Below the pieces are notes generated by a model, which was not told where the DNA came from, searched no databases, and saw only the letters and a list, made by a program, of their open reading frames with translations. The position numbers and the translations under genes were made by a program. This document shows positions 6,624 to 12,561 of a DNA stretch of 12,561 nucleotides, piece by piece. The DNA lies in assembly GCA_025360985.1 (NCBI GenBank), contig JANYBA010000080.1, positions 1 to 12,561 on the forward strand. Reading direction: 5' to 3'. The DNA is from Gammaproteobacteria bacterium (GTDB lineage: Bacteria > Pseudomonadota > Gammaproteobacteria > Xanthomonadales > Xanthomonadaceae). Within the stretch, counting starts at the first letter, position 1. Each line of letters opens with the position of its first letter.

Positions 6624-7148
6624 TCAGCGGCACTTGCCGTCGCGGCCGATTTCCGCGCTATTCGGACAGACTTCGTGGGCCTGGGCGGAAAGATTGTCCT
6701 GGCGCTGCTGCAATTCCTTCGCTTGCGCGTCCCAGCGCTCGGCGATCGCGCGCACCTCGGCATCGGCAGCCTGCTTGTTGTCCTTGTAGCGCTGCTGCGC
6801 TGCCGCAATCTCGGACTGCCGCGTCTGTTCGAGCTGGTTGCGATCCTGCTCGGCCTGTTTCAGGCCGTTGTAGATCTCCGCCGCCCGATGCTGGTTCGGG
6901 TCGACGGCAGGCGCCGCCGCCGAGTTGACGGGGTGGGACCCGCCATTGGCACTCGAATCACTGTAGGTATCAGAGATATGCAGGCGGGGCGGCTGGTCGG
7001 GATGCCCCGGGCAGGGCTGGTCCTGGTAAATGGTCGACACTTCGCCTTGGCATTGGTAAACCTCGCCGGCGCTGGCGGCCGTGCAGTACAGGGCGCCGGT
7101 GACCAAGAGGAACAGGGTGGAAATTGACGGAGTACGGAAGGTATCCAT
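6624..7148 (-). CDS. Exported DUF4124-type protein with coiled coil
   Basis: The product is 174 aa. A signal peptide covers residues 1-27 (cleavage after TAASA). The mature start, EVYQCQGEVSTIYQDQPCPG (29-48), is the DUF4124 pattern: a short beta unit with two cysteines common in Xanthomonadales and other gammaproteobacteria. A polar linker (about 55-85) leads into a Gln/Glu/Ala-rich helix (about 88-155) with heptad character, probably a coiled coil. Two more cysteines (161 and 173) near the C-terminus may form a disulfide. It should be periplasmic; the biochemical role is unknown. The ATG at 7148 is chosen because AGGAG lies 8 nt upstream and it places the signal peptide at the N-terminus; the frame extends to 7220 without these features. 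It has its own promoter at 7179-7206, downstream of the RIO-type kinase gene. Confidence 0.82.
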   Translation of the reverse strand: MDTFRTPSISTLFLLVTGALYCTAASAGEVYQCQGEVSTIYQDQPCPGHPDQPPRLHISDTYSDSSANGGSHPVNSAAAPAVDPNQHRAAEIYNGLKQAEQDRNQLEQTRQSEIAAAQQRYKDNKQAADAEVRAIAERWDAQAKELQQRQDNLSAQAHEVCPNSAEIGRDGKCR

Positions 7149-7178
7149 GTCGAGCGCTCCTGGGTAGGACTTGGACCG

Positions 7179-7206
7179 ATTGTAGCGCTGCCGCCGACTT
7201 GTGCAA
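7179..7206 (-). promoter_or_regulatory. Probable sigma70 promoter of the DUF4124 gene
   Basis: On the minus strand TACAAT (7179-7184), a five of six match to the -10 consensus, lies 16 nt from TTGCAC (7201-7206), a weaker -35. The implied start near 7172 leaves a leader of about 24 nt that contains AGGAG. Confidence 0.55.
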
Positions 7207-7226
7207 TGCGGTCCAGCCATGGGCTT

Positions 7227-8084
7227 TCAGTCCTGCTCGGACGCCAATTCCCGGCCTTGCTGGCGAATGACCGCCTCCTGGCGGGCGTCCTCGATCGACA
7301 TCAGGACGGCGCCGACGTCGGCCTTGCGTCGGTCGAACGCGAATTTTCCGGCCAGCGCGCTGTCCGGCCGGAGTTCGCCCTTTTCGTACAAGGCCCACAT
7401 CTCCTCGCCGAAGTGGCTGGCGTTGAGCTCCGGAGCGAAGCGGCCCAGGCAATCGCGCAAGTTGTGCACGTCGCGCAACAGCATCGTCCGTGCGGCGTTG
7501 TTGCCGGCGGCGCTGACGACCTGCGGAAAATCGATGATCACCGGACCGTCGGCCGCCACCAGGACGTTGTAGGCGGAAAGGTCGCCGTGGATGAGGCCCA
7601 GGCAAAGCATCCGCACCACGTCGCGGATCAGCTCGCCGTGGAATTCCCGCGCCTGTTCCGGCGTCAGTTCGACTTCGCCAAGGCGCGGGGCATTGTGGCC
7701 CTCCTCGTCGACGACCAGCGCCATCAGCAGCACGCCGTGGAAATAGCCATGTGGTCGCGGCACGCAGACCCCGGCATCGGACAGGCGATACAAGGCGTCG
7801 ACCTCGGTGTTCTTCCAGTCGGTTTCCTGCTGGCGGCGACCGAACTTGCTGGCCTTGGCAATGGCGCGCGCGTGGCGGCTGCCGCGCACCTTGCGCCCTT
7901 CCTGGTATTGCACGCGTGCCTGGAAACTGCGTTGCGCCATGTCCTTGTAGACCTTGGCGCACAGGACTTCGGGGCCGGAGCGCACGACGTAGACCGAGGC
8001 CTCCTTGCCGCTCTTCAATGGCCGCAGGACTTCGTCGATGATGCCGTCGTCGATCAGCGCCTGCAGTCCTTTCGGGGTTTTCAT
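7227..8084 (-). CDS. RIO-type serine/threonine protein kinase
   Basis: The product is 285 aa and cytoplasmic. The RIO kinase hallmarks are present: a flexible nucleotide loop SGKEASVYVV (25-34), the ATP-binding lysine in CAKVYK (K44), a long insertion rich in Arg/Lys (about 60-90), the catalytic loop IHGDLSAYNVL (165-175) with D168 and N173, and the metal-binding IIDFP (183-187) with D185 in place of DFG. Length and layout match the RIO1-like kinases of proteobacteria (the Pseudomonas PA4780 group) rather than archaeal or eukaryotic ribosome-maturation RIO proteins. By family it should phosphorylate itself and protein targets; bacterial targets are poorly known. All catalytic residues are kept, so it is probably active. 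The start at 8084 has no Shine-Dalgarno but lies right after a good -10 box, which suggests a leaderless message. It ends 78 bp before the DUF4124 gene. Confidence 0.92.
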   Translation of the reverse strand: MKTPKGLQALIDDGIIDEVLRPLKSGKEASVYVVRSGPEVLCAKVYKDMAQRSFQARVQYQEGRKVRGSRHARAIAKASKFGRRQQETDWKNTEVDALYRLSDAGVCVPRPHGYFHGVLLMALVVDEEGHNAPRLGEVELTPEQAREFHGELIRDVVRMLCLGLIHGDLSAYNVLVAADGPVIIDFPQVVSAAGNNAARTMLLRDVHNLRDCLGRFAPELNASHFGEEMWALYEKGELRPDSALAGKFAFDRRKADVGAVLMSIEDARQEAVIRQQGRELASEQD

Positions 8085-8090
8085 GCCGCC

Positions 8091-8119
8091 ATTATGGCTG
8101 CGCGCCCCGAGCCTGTCCC
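8091..8119 (-). promoter_or_regulatory. Probable leaderless promoter of the RIO-type kinase gene
   Basis: On the minus strand GGGACA (8114-8119, four of six) is separated by 17 nt from CATAAT (8091-8096, five of six). Only 6 nt lie between the -10 and the ATG at 8084, so the predicted transcription start coincides with the start codon, in line with the absence of a ribosome site. Confidence 0.5.
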
Positions 8120-8231
8120 GGGCAGCTAAAGCCCAGATGAATCGAATTTGCCGGAAATGCCAGGTTAAGGCTGGAGATAAGCTGCCGGATGCAAGGTGGC
8201 ATCGCGCCCCTCCGGCGTCAGGAGCCTCAGC

Positions 8232-8942
8232 ATGAAATCGATCTCAATCCGCGTCCTCGCCTTGGCCGTCTCGGTCGCCGCTGGCGGCGCTTTCGCGTAC
8301 CAGCAGGACAACTACGCGAACGACCCGGGCTACTACGACAGCCACGACTACAACAGCGGCCAGTTCGTCAGCAACCATCCGCACAGCGACCAGGCGCAGG
8401 TGATCCGCGTCGAGCGCGTGAACGATCGCTACTCCAACTCGGGTTACCAGCGCCAGGAGTGCTGGGACGAGCGGACCAACGACTATCAAGGTGGTTACTA
8501 CCGCGACAGCGATGGTCGCCTGTACCGCAGCGGCAAGGACAGCAACGCCGACGGCACCATCATCGGCGCGATCATCGGCGGCGCGCTCGGCAACACGGTT
8601 GGGAAGGGCGACGGCAGGACGGCTGCCACCATTGGCGGCGCGGTGATCGGCGGCGCGATCGGCAACAACATCGATCGCAACAACGACAGCTACGACCAGT
8701 ACCGCGACAATTCCGGCACGATCCGTCGCTGCCGCATGGTCAACGACAATGGCAACGACAATGGCAACGACTACGGCAACGACTACGGCAACAACTCCCG
8801 CTACGGTGGCGGTTTCAACGTCACCTACCGCTATGCCGGCCAAGTCTACCACGCCTACACCCGCCACGACCCGGGCCGCTACATCCGCGTCCTGGTGGAC
8901 GTCCGGCCGCTGGACCAGGCCCAGGCCTACGGCCAGCGCTGA
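8232..8942 (+). CDS. Exported glycine-zipper 2TM-type protein
   Basis: The product is 236 aa. A signal peptide spans residues 1-22 (cleavage after AFA). The mature N-terminal part (about 23-105) is rich in Tyr, Asp, Asn and Ser. Residues 108-147 carry two copies of a glycine-zipper hairpin (IIGAIIGGALGN and IGGAVIGGAIGNN), as in the Rickettsia 17-kDa antigen/glycine-zipper-2TM family, expected to insert in or lie against the outer membrane. Two cysteines (77 and 167) flank it. A low-complexity Asn/Gly/Asp/Tyr stretch (about 169-188) is encoded by 12-nt repeats, followed by a beta-like C-terminal domain with YRYAGQVYHAYTRHDPG. No lipobox is seen. The ATG at 8232 is supported by AGGAG 7 nt upstream; an in-frame upstream start at 8196 is not. 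It ends 19 bp before a strong terminator. Likely an envelope-integrity protein; exact function unknown. Confidence 0.85.
   Translation: MKSISIRVLALAVSVAAGGAFAYQQDNYANDPGYYDSHDYNSGQFVSNHPHSDQAQVIRVERVNDRYSNSGYQRQECWDERTNDYQGGYYRDSDGRLYRSGKDSNADGTIIGAIIGGALGNTVGKGDGRTAATIGGAVIGGAIGNNIDRNNDSYDQYRDNSGTIRRCRMVNDNGNDNGNDYGNDYGNNSRYGGGFNVTYRYAGQVYHAYTRHDPGRYIRVLVDVRPLDQAQAYGQR
8742..8795 (+). repeat. Tandem 12-nt repeat coding Gly-Asn-Asp-Asn/Tyr
   Basis: Three complete units, GGCAACGACAAT (8751-8762) and two of GGCAACGACTAC (8763-8774, 8775-8786), are flanked by partial units. The repeat is in frame and adds or removes four residues per unit, so copy number could vary without breaking the reading frame. 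Confidence 0.8.
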
Positions 8943-8961
8943 CACCAGCAAGTGAGTGAAC

Positions 8962-8992
8962 GGAAGGGGCCGCGAGGCCCCTTCCTCTTTTT
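8962..8992 (+). terminator. Rho-independent terminator of the glycine-zipper gene
   Basis: A perfect 10-bp stem (8962-8971 with 8976-8985) closes on a GCGA tetraloop of the stable GNRA type and is followed by TCTTTTT (8986-8992). It lies 19 bp after the stop codon and separates this gene from the cupin gene. Confidence 0.93.
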
Positions 8993-9037
8993 GGGGTGGT
9001 CTCGTATGGTCGGCTACCGGATCCAGGCGCTTCCACG

Positions 9038-9994
9038 ATGGCCGTTCAGACAGGCATTGTCCCTACCAACGCGGGCACCGTCGTGGTGCCCTGCGATGAT
9101 CTCGCGACGGCCGTCACATTCCTGACCGAGCGCCTCGATTTCCGGCTCGACATGATCATGCCGGCCGACGCGCCGAGGATCGCCCTGGTTTCCCGTGATG
9201 GCGTCGCGCTGAGGCTGGAAGCCCCGGCCCAGGCGACGAATGCCGGCCGCGCCGGCATGCACTATCGCGACCTGATCCCGGATCGCTGCGGCGGCCGCTT
9301 CATTGCCTCGCTCATCGGCATTCCCGAGGGCGGGCTCGTACCGGATTACGTGCATTACCACCGCGTCCGATTCCAGCTCATCTACTGTCGGCGCGGATGG
9401 GTGCGGGTGGTCTACGAAGACCAGGGGCTGCCGTTCGTGATGCAGGCCGGGGATTGCGTCCTGCAGCCTCCGACCATCCGCCATCGCGTCCTGGAGGCTT
9501 CAGCCGGCCTGGAGGTGGTCGAAATCAGCGGCCCGGCCGAGCACGAAACCTGGCGCGACCACGAGCTCGAACTGCCGACGGACGAGCTCCGCGCCGACCG
9601 GGACTTCGGCGGGCAGCGCTTCGTCCGCCATGTCGCGGCCTTGGCGGCCTGGCACTCGGACCCGCATCGCGGGCTGGAGTACCGGGACCTCGGCCTGGCC
9701 GAAGCGACCGGCAACCTGGTAAACGCCCGAGTTCTGCGCGCGTTCGCCAACCCGCCCACGCCGACGCTCCCGGCCAGGACCACGCGCGCCGGCGAGTTCC
9801 ATTTCCTGTTCAGCCTCGAAGGTGGCTTCACGGTGCATGACACTGCGTCCGGAAGTCACGAATTCGCCGTTGACGATGCCTGCGTCGTCGCCGAAGGCAA
9901 CGAATTCTTGCTCGAATTGCCGCCTGGTTCCGAAGTGCTGGAAGTCGCCTTGCCGGCACGCGACTCGACCCACGCAATCGTGCCCAATATGTAG
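9038..9994 (+). CDS. VOC-like/bicupin fusion protein
   Basis: The product is 318 aa, without a signal peptide. Residues about 10-62 look like one half-module of a glyoxalase/VOC fold: GTVVVPCDDLATAVTFLTERL followed by IALVSRDGVALRLEAP. Residues about 85-170 are a cupin with likely metal ligands in YVHYHRVRFQ (H106, H108, and Q113 where Glu is usual) and H149 in TIRHRV; GDCVLQPP is the second cupin motif. Residues about 225-306 form a second cupin (GEFHFLFSLEGG, then VDDACVVAEGNEFLL) that has lost most ligands. Cupins of this arrangement include dioxygenases, isomerases and sugar-modifying enzymes, so no reaction can be assigned. The ATG at 9038 is preferred over the upstream in-frame GTG at 8996, which abuts the terminator; neither has a strong ribosome site. 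A TATGGT at 9005-9010 could be a -10, but I see no matching -35. Confidence 0.8.
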   Translation: MAVQTGIVPTNAGTVVVPCDDLATAVTFLTERLDFRLDMIMPADAPRIALVSRDGVALRLEAPAQATNAGRAGMHYRDLIPDRCGGRFIASLIGIPEGGLVPDYVHYHRVRFQLIYCRRGWVRVVYEDQGLPFVMQAGDCVLQPPTIRHRVLEASAGLEVVEISGPAEHETWRDHELELPTDELRADRDFGGQRFVRHVAALAAWHSDPHRGLEYRDLGLAEATGNLVNARVLRAFANPPTPTLPARTTRAGEFHFLFSLEGGFTVHDTASGSHEFAVDDACVVAEGNEFLLELPPGSEVLEVALPARDSTHAIVPNM

Positions 9995-10014
9995 TTCCAA
10001 CGACCGTCCATACC

Positions 10015-10023
10015 TGCTAGCCT
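10015..10023 (+). promoter_or_regulatory. Extended -10 element of the bactofilin operon
   Basis: TGCTAGCCT fits TGnTAnnnT and differs little from the element before the sulfotransferase gene. The implied start near 10030 gives a leader of about 24 nt that contains AAGGG 8 nt before the bactofilin ATG. No clear -35 box is seen. Confidence 0.4.
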
Positions 10024-10053
10024 CATAAACCCTCTCCCTCAAGGGTCGCAGCC

Positions 10054-10575
10054 ATGTCCATCTGGAAAGACAACAACCCATCCAAGCCCTCGCCGGCACC
10101 CGTCCGTGACAGCAGCCAGGGCGCGCGATCCGAGGTTTCCGCCAATTCCGACTACGCCGGCGCCGCGCAAGTGGTGCCAATGGCGCGCGCCGATTCCGAT
10201 CGCACGCGCAAGGAGTCCCTGATCGCGTCCGATCTCACGATCGAAGGCAAGATCGAAGGCGCCGGCAGCGTCCGCATCGCCGGCAAGTTCAAGGGCGACG
10301 TCAACGTGCAGGGCGACCTCACCATCGAGACCGGCGCCAAGCTGACCGGCGGCGTGCGCGCGCACACCGTCACCGTCGCCGGCGAACTCGAAGGCAACAT
10401 CGAAGGCGCGACCCGCGTCGACCTGCAGCCGACCGCGGTGGTTTCCGGCGACATCAAGGCCGGCGCCCTGACGGTTGCCTCCGGTGCGCGCATGCGCGGC
10501 CACGCTGTGTTCGGCTGGGAAGACGAACGCGTTGGCAAGCTCGGCATCGTCGCGGAGTCCGGCGCCAAGGCATGA
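10054..10575 (+). CDS. Bactofilin (polymer-forming cytoskeletal protein)
   Basis: The product is 173 aa. Bactofilins assemble without nucleotide into filaments that anchor cell-shape or polar machinery. The first about 53 residues are a disordered Pro/Ser/Ala-rich tail. Residues about 54-150 are the bactofilin domain: short Val/Ile-rich turns of a right-handed beta-helix with Gly at the corners, for example LTIEGKIEGAGSVRIAGKFK and DVNVQGDLTIETGAKLTGGV. The C-terminal about 20 residues are again flexible. There is no membrane segment, so it is cytoplasmic and membrane-peripheral. The ATG at 10054 has AAGGG 8 nt upstream. Its stop overlaps the start of the zinc-ribbon gene (ATGA), so the two are translationally coupled. 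No peptidase of the M23 type, which often neighbours bactofilins, lies here; the specific role is therefore open. Confidence 0.93.
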   Translation: MSIWKDNNPSKPSPAPVRDSSQGARSEVSANSDYAGAAQVVPMARADSDRTRKESLIASDLTIEGKIEGAGSVRIAGKFKGDVNVQGDLTIETGAKLTGGVRAHTVTVAGELEGNIEGATRVDLQPTAVVSGDIKAGALTVASGARMRGHAVFGWEDERVGKLGIVAESGAKA

Positions 10576-10934
10576 GTAGTCCGCGCCAAGGCACGCCGGG
10601 GGCGACCCGCGATTGTCCGCACTGCCGGGAAACCATCCTGGAGAGCGCGGCCGTCTGCCCGGCCTGCCGGCACCACATCCGCTTCGACGTCGTCGCCGAA
10701 TCGGATCCGGCGACGCTGACGCCGTTGCGTATCGAAGGCAGCTTCCAGCAGCCGCCCGAGGGTGGCGCCTGCGAATATTCGGTCGTGGTTTCGATCCGCA
10801 ACGAGCGCGGCCAGGAAATCGCCCGCAAGTTGATCGGCGTTGGCGCGCTCGGCGCCAACGAGCAGCGCAGTTTCACCTTGCTGGTGGAGATGACGCCCAG
10901 CAAGGGCAAGGGCAAACCCAGCCTCCGGCACTGA
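10572..10934 (+). CDS. Small zinc-ribbon protein coupled to bactofilin
   Basis: The product is 120 aa. Residues 15-32 hold a CPHC-x10-CPAC zinc ribbon (C15, C18, C29, C32). The rest (about 45-110) is an all-beta-looking domain (LRIEGSF, ACEYSVVVSIRNERG, SFTLLVEMTP) with no named family I can assign, and the C-terminal tail is basic (KGKGKPSLRH). No signal peptide is present. The start codon lies in an ATGA overlap with the bactofilin stop, so expression should follow bactofilin and a partner role (adapter, or regulator of filament assembly) is a reasonable inference. A 7-bp inverted repeat spans its stop codon (10925-10943) but lacks a T-tract. The gene converges on the M20 peptidase gene with 22 bp between stops. 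Confidence 0.82.
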   Translation: MSSPRQGTPGATRDCPHCRETILESAAVCPACRHHIRFDVVAESDPATLTPLRIEGSFQQPPEGGACEYSVVVSIRNERGQEIARKLIGVGALGANEQRSFTLLVEMTPSKGKGKPSLRH

Positions 10935-10943
10935 ACGTGCCGG
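10925..10943. other. Inverted repeat across the stop codon of the zinc-ribbon gene
   Basis: CCGGCAC (10925-10931) pairs with GTGCCGG (10937-10943) around a 5-nt loop that includes the stop codon. It sits between convergent genes. Without a T-tract on either side it is not a classical terminator, but it could block exonucleases or assist Rho-dependent ending. Confidence 0.45.
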
Positions 10944-10956
10944 CGCGCCCGCGGCT

Positions 10957-12345
10957 TCAGTGGCCGCCGAGGTCCTTCATCAGCCGGTACCAGTAGTCCA
11001 TTTCGTCGTAGTAGCCCCGCACCGGCACGCGCTCGTTGAGGCCGTGCAGGAAGGAATCGCTGTCCTTGATGAACATGCCGCTGACGCCATAGGTGGGAAT
11101 TCCCGCCGCGCGCAAGTAAAGACCGTCGCTGGCGCCGGAATCCTGCACCGGAACGATCTGCACGCCCGGATGCATCGCGTGGACCTCGCGGGTGACCGCC
11201 GCCATCACGTCGGCGCGCAGCGGCGAGGCATCGCTCGAGGCGGGGCTGCCGATGACCTTCACTTCGACCTTGTCGCCGACCAGCCCGGCCAGCGTCTTGC
11301 CGACGTCGGCCACGGCGACGCCAGGGAAAATCCGGCAATTGATCGTTGCGGTCGCCGATTGCGGCAGCGCGTTCTCGGCGTGGCCGCCACGCAATAGCGT
11401 CGGGATGCAGGTCGTACGGGTCTTGCCCACCTCGGCCGGCGTCGCGTTGAGCACTTCGGCGGCGGCCTCGTCGTGGGGGTTGGCGGCGAATCGTTGCATG
11501 GCCTCGCCGACCGGCCCGGGCGTCGCCGCGCCCGAAGCCTTGAGGTAGGCCAGGGTCGTCTCGCTCCACATCACCGGAAAACGATAGGCCTGGATCTTCT
11601 TCAGGGCATCGGCGAGCTCGTAGATGGCGTTGTCGGCGCGCGGCAGCGAACTGTGGCCGCCGGGATTGCGCACCGTGACTTCGAAGCTGGCGTAGGTCTT
11701 CTCGGCCGTCTGCAAGCCATAGATCTTCGGCTTGCCATCTTCACCCAGGGTGCCGCCACCGCCGTCGCTGTTCATGGCGAATTCGGCGTCGACCAGGTCG
11801 CGATGATTCTTGACGAGGTCCTCGATGGTGGCCATCTCGGTTTCCTCGTCCCCGGAAAAGACGATGACGAGGTCGCGATGGGGAACGAAGTGTTCGCGCT
11901 TGAGGCGCAGGAAATTCGTCGCGATCAGGGCGACGCCGCTCTTGATGTCCTGGGTTCCGCGGCCGTAGAAGTAGCCGTTCTCTTCGATCAGCGTGAACGG
12001 ATCGCGCTGCCAGTCCTCGGGCTTGGCGGTGACCACGTCCATGTGCGCCATCCACAGGATCGGCTTCTTGTGGCTGCGGCCATCGCCGCGATAGCGCACC
12101 ACCAGCGACGCGGTTTCGCGCAGTGGCAGGATGTGGATGTCCTCGGCCGTGAATCCCGCGGCCTTGAACTCATCGGCAAGATACTTGGCCATGACCGGTA
12201 CCTGGCCCTGCCCGACCTCGGTCTTGAAGGCGATCACCCGGGCGAAGATCTCGCGCGCCTTCGCCTGTTCGGGGCTCAGGCCGGCGGCATGGCCGGGCGC
12301 GGCAAAGCCAATGGCGAGCAGCGCGGAAAAAATCACAGTACGCAT
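10957..12345 (-). CDS. Exported M20 family zinc metallopeptidase
   Basis: The product is 462 aa, full length for the family. A signal peptide spans about 1-20 (cleavage after GHA), so the enzyme is periplasmic or secreted. The two-zinc site is complete: H101 (MAHMDVV), bridging D133 (GRGTQDIKSG), catalytic E167 and ligand E168 (GDEETEM), D194 (NSDGGGG) and H434 (FLHGLNERV). The dimerisation/lid domain lies at about 210-330, including the NPGGHSSLP loop (227-235) with the conserved His. The family contains carboxypeptidases, dipeptidases and aminoacylases; the export signal suggests removal of amino acids from peptides for nutrition, but the exact bond cannot be read. The ATG at 12345 is chosen because GAGG (12352-12355) lies 6 nt upstream; a TTG two codons earlier is less likely. 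The preceding hydrolase gene ends 8 nt before the start, so the two form an operon. Confidence 0.93.
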   Translation of the reverse strand: MRTVIFSALLAIGFAAPGHAAGLSPEQAKAREIFARVIAFKTEVGQGQVPVMAKYLADEFKAAGFTAEDIHILPLRETASLVVRYRGDGRSHKKPILWMAHMDVVTAKPEDWQRDPFTLIEENGYFYGRGTQDIKSGVALIATNFLRLKREHFVPHRDLVIVFSGDEETEMATIEDLVKNHRDLVDAEFAMNSDGGGGTLGEDGKPKIYGLQTAEKTYASFEVTVRNPGGHSSLPRADNAIYELADALKKIQAYRFPVMWSETTLAYLKASGAATPGPVGEAMQRFAANPHDEAAAEVLNATPAEVGKTRTTCIPTLLRGGHAENALPQSATATINCRIFPGVAVADVGKTLAGLVGDKVEVKVIGSPASSDASPLRADVMAAVTREVHAMHPGVQIVPVQDSGASDGLYLRAAGIPTYGVSGMFIKDSDSFLHGLNERVPVRGYYDEMDYWYRLMKDLGGH

Positions 12346-12353
12346 TGGCAACC

Positions 12354-12561
12354 TCAGGAGTTGAAATTAAGGAACGCCGCCAAGACCTGCTCGGCGGCTT
12401 CGATCTGCGGGTAGTGTCCCACGCCGGCCAGTTCCGTGACTGCGGCCTGCGGCAACAATTCGCGCCAGCGGCGGACGATGCTCGCTCCGGAGATCGGGTC
12501 CTCGAGGCCGTTGATCAGGTTCAGCGGAACGTCCGCCAGTTGCAATGCCGCCAGCCACCGC
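12354..12561 (-). CDS. Alpha/beta hydrolase (partial, C-terminal 68 residues only)
   Basis: The frame enters from the right edge and ends with TGA at 12354-12356. The visible part is the C-terminal end of an alpha/beta hydrolase: a strand and acid loop LINGLEDPISG, whose Asp is the usual catalytic-acid position, a helix IVRRWRELLPQAAVTELAG, and VGHYPQIEAAEQVL, whose His completes the triad. The GHYPQ(I/L)E ending is typical of esterase, lipase and haloalkane-dehalogenase-like members, so the substrate is unknown. The nucleophile region lies outside the window. Its TGA overlaps the ribosome site of the M20 peptidase gene, which implies coupling. Confidence 0.85.
   Translation of the reverse strand, partial: RWLAALQLADVPLNLINGLEDPISGASIVRRWRELLPQAAVTELAGVGHYPQIEAAEQVLAAFLNFNS

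Noticed and set aside
8126..8231. Promoter before the glycine-zipper gene (GATAAG at 8176-8181)
   Set aside because: No -35-like box is present at 16-18 nt spacing.
8244..8951. A 235-codon minus-strand frame rich in Val and Ala
   Set aside because: It mirrors the repetitive glycine-zipper gene, which has a signal peptide, ribosome site and terminator on the plus strand.

Overview
The window is dense, high-GC chromosomal DNA with tightly packed, mostly housekeeping-like or lineage-typical genes. There is no mobile element, tRNA, rRNA or CRISPR array. The gene set (FimX-like degenerate GGDEF/EAL protein, DUF4124-type periplasmic protein, glycine-zipper protein, bactofilin coupled to a zinc ribbon, PqqB-like metallo-beta-lactamase-fold protein, RIO-type kinase) and the compositional style suggest a gammaproteobacterium of the Xanthomonadales/Lysobacterales (Lysobacteraceae or Rhodanobacteraceae). 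This assignment is an inference from protein resemblance, not from a marker gene.

Left part (1-3268): a partial minus-strand gene for a c-di-GMP-type receptor with degenerate GGDEF and EAL domains lies 36 bp downstream of an exported CsgG-like protein with a C-terminal SH3 domain. Across a 133-bp divergent gap is a complete class III adenylyl cyclase with an N-terminal regulatory domain. Two nucleotide second-messenger genes therefore flank one envelope protein.

Middle (3265-6598): a minus-strand pair, methyltransferase then exported metallo-hydrolase, is joined by an ATGA overlap. It is transcribed divergently from a plus-strand pair, a carbohydrate-type sulfotransferase and a METTL21-like methyltransferase, that overlap by 11 bp. 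The two divergent promoters appear to share overlapping -10 elements at 5083-5092, and the sulfotransferase mRNA may be leaderless.

Right-middle (6624-8992): a small exported coiled-coil DUF4124 protein and a bacterial RIO-type kinase lie on the minus strand, the kinase with a probable leaderless promoter. An exported glycine-zipper protein on the plus strand ends in a near-perfect intrinsic terminator.

Right (9038-12561): a VOC/bicupin fusion protein, then a bactofilin translationally coupled to a zinc-ribbon protein. On the minus strand, the 3' end of an alpha/beta hydrolase runs into an exported M20 zinc peptidase with only 8 nt between them.

Every stretch over 150 bp is accounted for by a gene. 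I do not see an obviously new multi-gene defence or mobile system. The most unusual items are the second-messenger cluster, the sulfotransferase/methyltransferase block with its overlapping promoters, the HxHxGH metallo-hydrolase and the VOC-bicupin fusion.
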